Part shown: piece after piece, positions 33,460-33,745 of the stretch | Numbering within the stretch: the stretch's first letter is position 1 | How the letters are laid out: every line of letters starts with the position of its first letter | Source of the DNA: Bacteroidota bacterium | GTDB lineage: Bacteria > Bacteroidota > Bacteroidia > Chitinophagales > Chitinophagaceae | Direction: 5' to 3' | DNA length: 33,745 nucleotides | Assembly (NCBI GenBank): GCA_947454025.1 | Contig: CANGIZ010000020.1 | Coordinates: 1 to 33,745, forward strand | Notes under the pieces: generated by a model | Told to the model about the DNA's origin: nothing | Database searches by the model: none | The model's input: the letters and a program-made list of their open reading frames with translations, nothing else | Position numbers and translations under genes: made by a program

Positions 33460-33473
33460 ATTAGTCGACTAAT
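33460..33473. repeat. 14-bp perfect palindrome between the last two genes
   Basis: ATTAGTCGACTAAT is fully self-complementary and overlaps the stop codon of the right-hand gene by one base. It lies 27 bases upstream of the M23-like gene's ATG. It may be an operator or chance; there is no T run. Confidence 0.35.
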
Positions 33474-33745
33474 TACTGAAATCGATTTTTATTTAAGGGA
33501 TTGCTACTTCTATTGCCATCACCCATTGGTACGGCAATCATTTGCGTGGTGACTTTTCTGGGAGGTAAGTTACCTATTGCATCCTTGCCAACAATTGGAG
33601 CTAAAACAATGGCTTGTTTATGCATAAAGGGTATTTTTCTATTATAATGCATTGCAGGAAGCCATTTAGTAGATCCCACAAAAATATTACCAATAGTTCT
33701 ATCTAAAGCAGGGTTCGCTTTATTTGATAATAATGCTTCAGTCAC
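33473..33745 (-). CDS. C-terminal end of an unidentified protein (partial)
   Basis: The frame is open to the right edge of the window, so the 90 residues seen are probably the end of a longer protein; the GTG at the very edge need not be its start. The sequence is rich in Asn, Ala, Pro and Lys (GNLPPRKVTTQMIAVPMGDG and a final NKNRFQ) with no recognisable motif. It is followed on the same strand by the M23-like secreted protein, which suggests an envelope-related operon, but I cannot name a function. Confidence 0.5.
   Translation of the reverse strand: MTEALLSNKANPALDRTIGNIFVGSTKWLPAMHYNRKIPFMHKQAIVLAPIVGKDAIGNLPPRKVTTQMIAVPMGDGNRSSNPLNKNRFQ

Noticed and set aside
33460-33473. An attachment site or transposon end at the 14-bp palindrome
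   Set aside because: No integrase, transposase or second copy was found in the window.

Overview
This window reads as part of the chromosome of a Bacteroidota bacterium, most likely a freshwater or soil member of the Chitinophagaceae. The evidence is AT-rich DNA, several -7 elements of the Bacteroidota form TAnnTTTG, little use of Shine-Dalgarno sequences, lineage-typical proteins (a zinc-poor DksA-like protein after ileS, a split transketolase, a group II PcrB/GGGP synthase, a LytS/LytTR pair, a DUF6427-like membrane protein) and several starts that abut or nearly abut the upstream stop. The genus cannot be fixed from sequence alone. Most of the content is core metabolism and information processing. 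I found no tRNA, rRNA, CRISPR array, insertion sequence or prophage.

Layout. 1-4712: the tail of ileS, a DksA-like protein with a histone-H1-like repeat tail, an MsbA-type ABC exporter, rbfA and a LolC/E-type permease. 4812-8224: the N-terminal half of transketolase, frr, a DMT exporter and scpA. 8260-12944: dxs, a LytS-type kinase with its LytTR regulator, and a geranylgeranylglyceryl phosphate synthase homologue. 12945-13262: a 318-base non-coding control region rich in palindromes and carrying a perfect DnaA box. 13263-19131: a B12-dependent ribonucleotide reductase, then a GMC oxidoreductase with its Tat-signal small subunit. 19167-24876: metG, an LD-carboxypeptidase, an unknown secreted protein and a membrane protein. 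24960-28177: purQ, a free-standing DsbD N-domain protein and a DsbD-type reductase. 28217-33745: an ECF sigma factor, uvrA, a HicA/HicB toxin-antitoxin pair with a 15-bp inverted-repeat operator, a degenerate M23-like secreted protein and the end of an unidentified gene.

How the genes fit together. dxs makes isoprenoid precursor, and the nearby GGGP synthase homologue attaches a prenyl chain to glycerol phosphate. The GMC enzyme and its small subunit form a periplasmic sugar or alcohol dehydrogenase that needs an electron acceptor not encoded here. The two Dsb genes form a thiol-reducing relay in which the redox cysteines of the N-domain sit on the separate small protein. Convergent genes are repeatedly separated by compact bidirectional terminators that touch or overlap a stop codon. 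hicAB is the only clearly accessory module.
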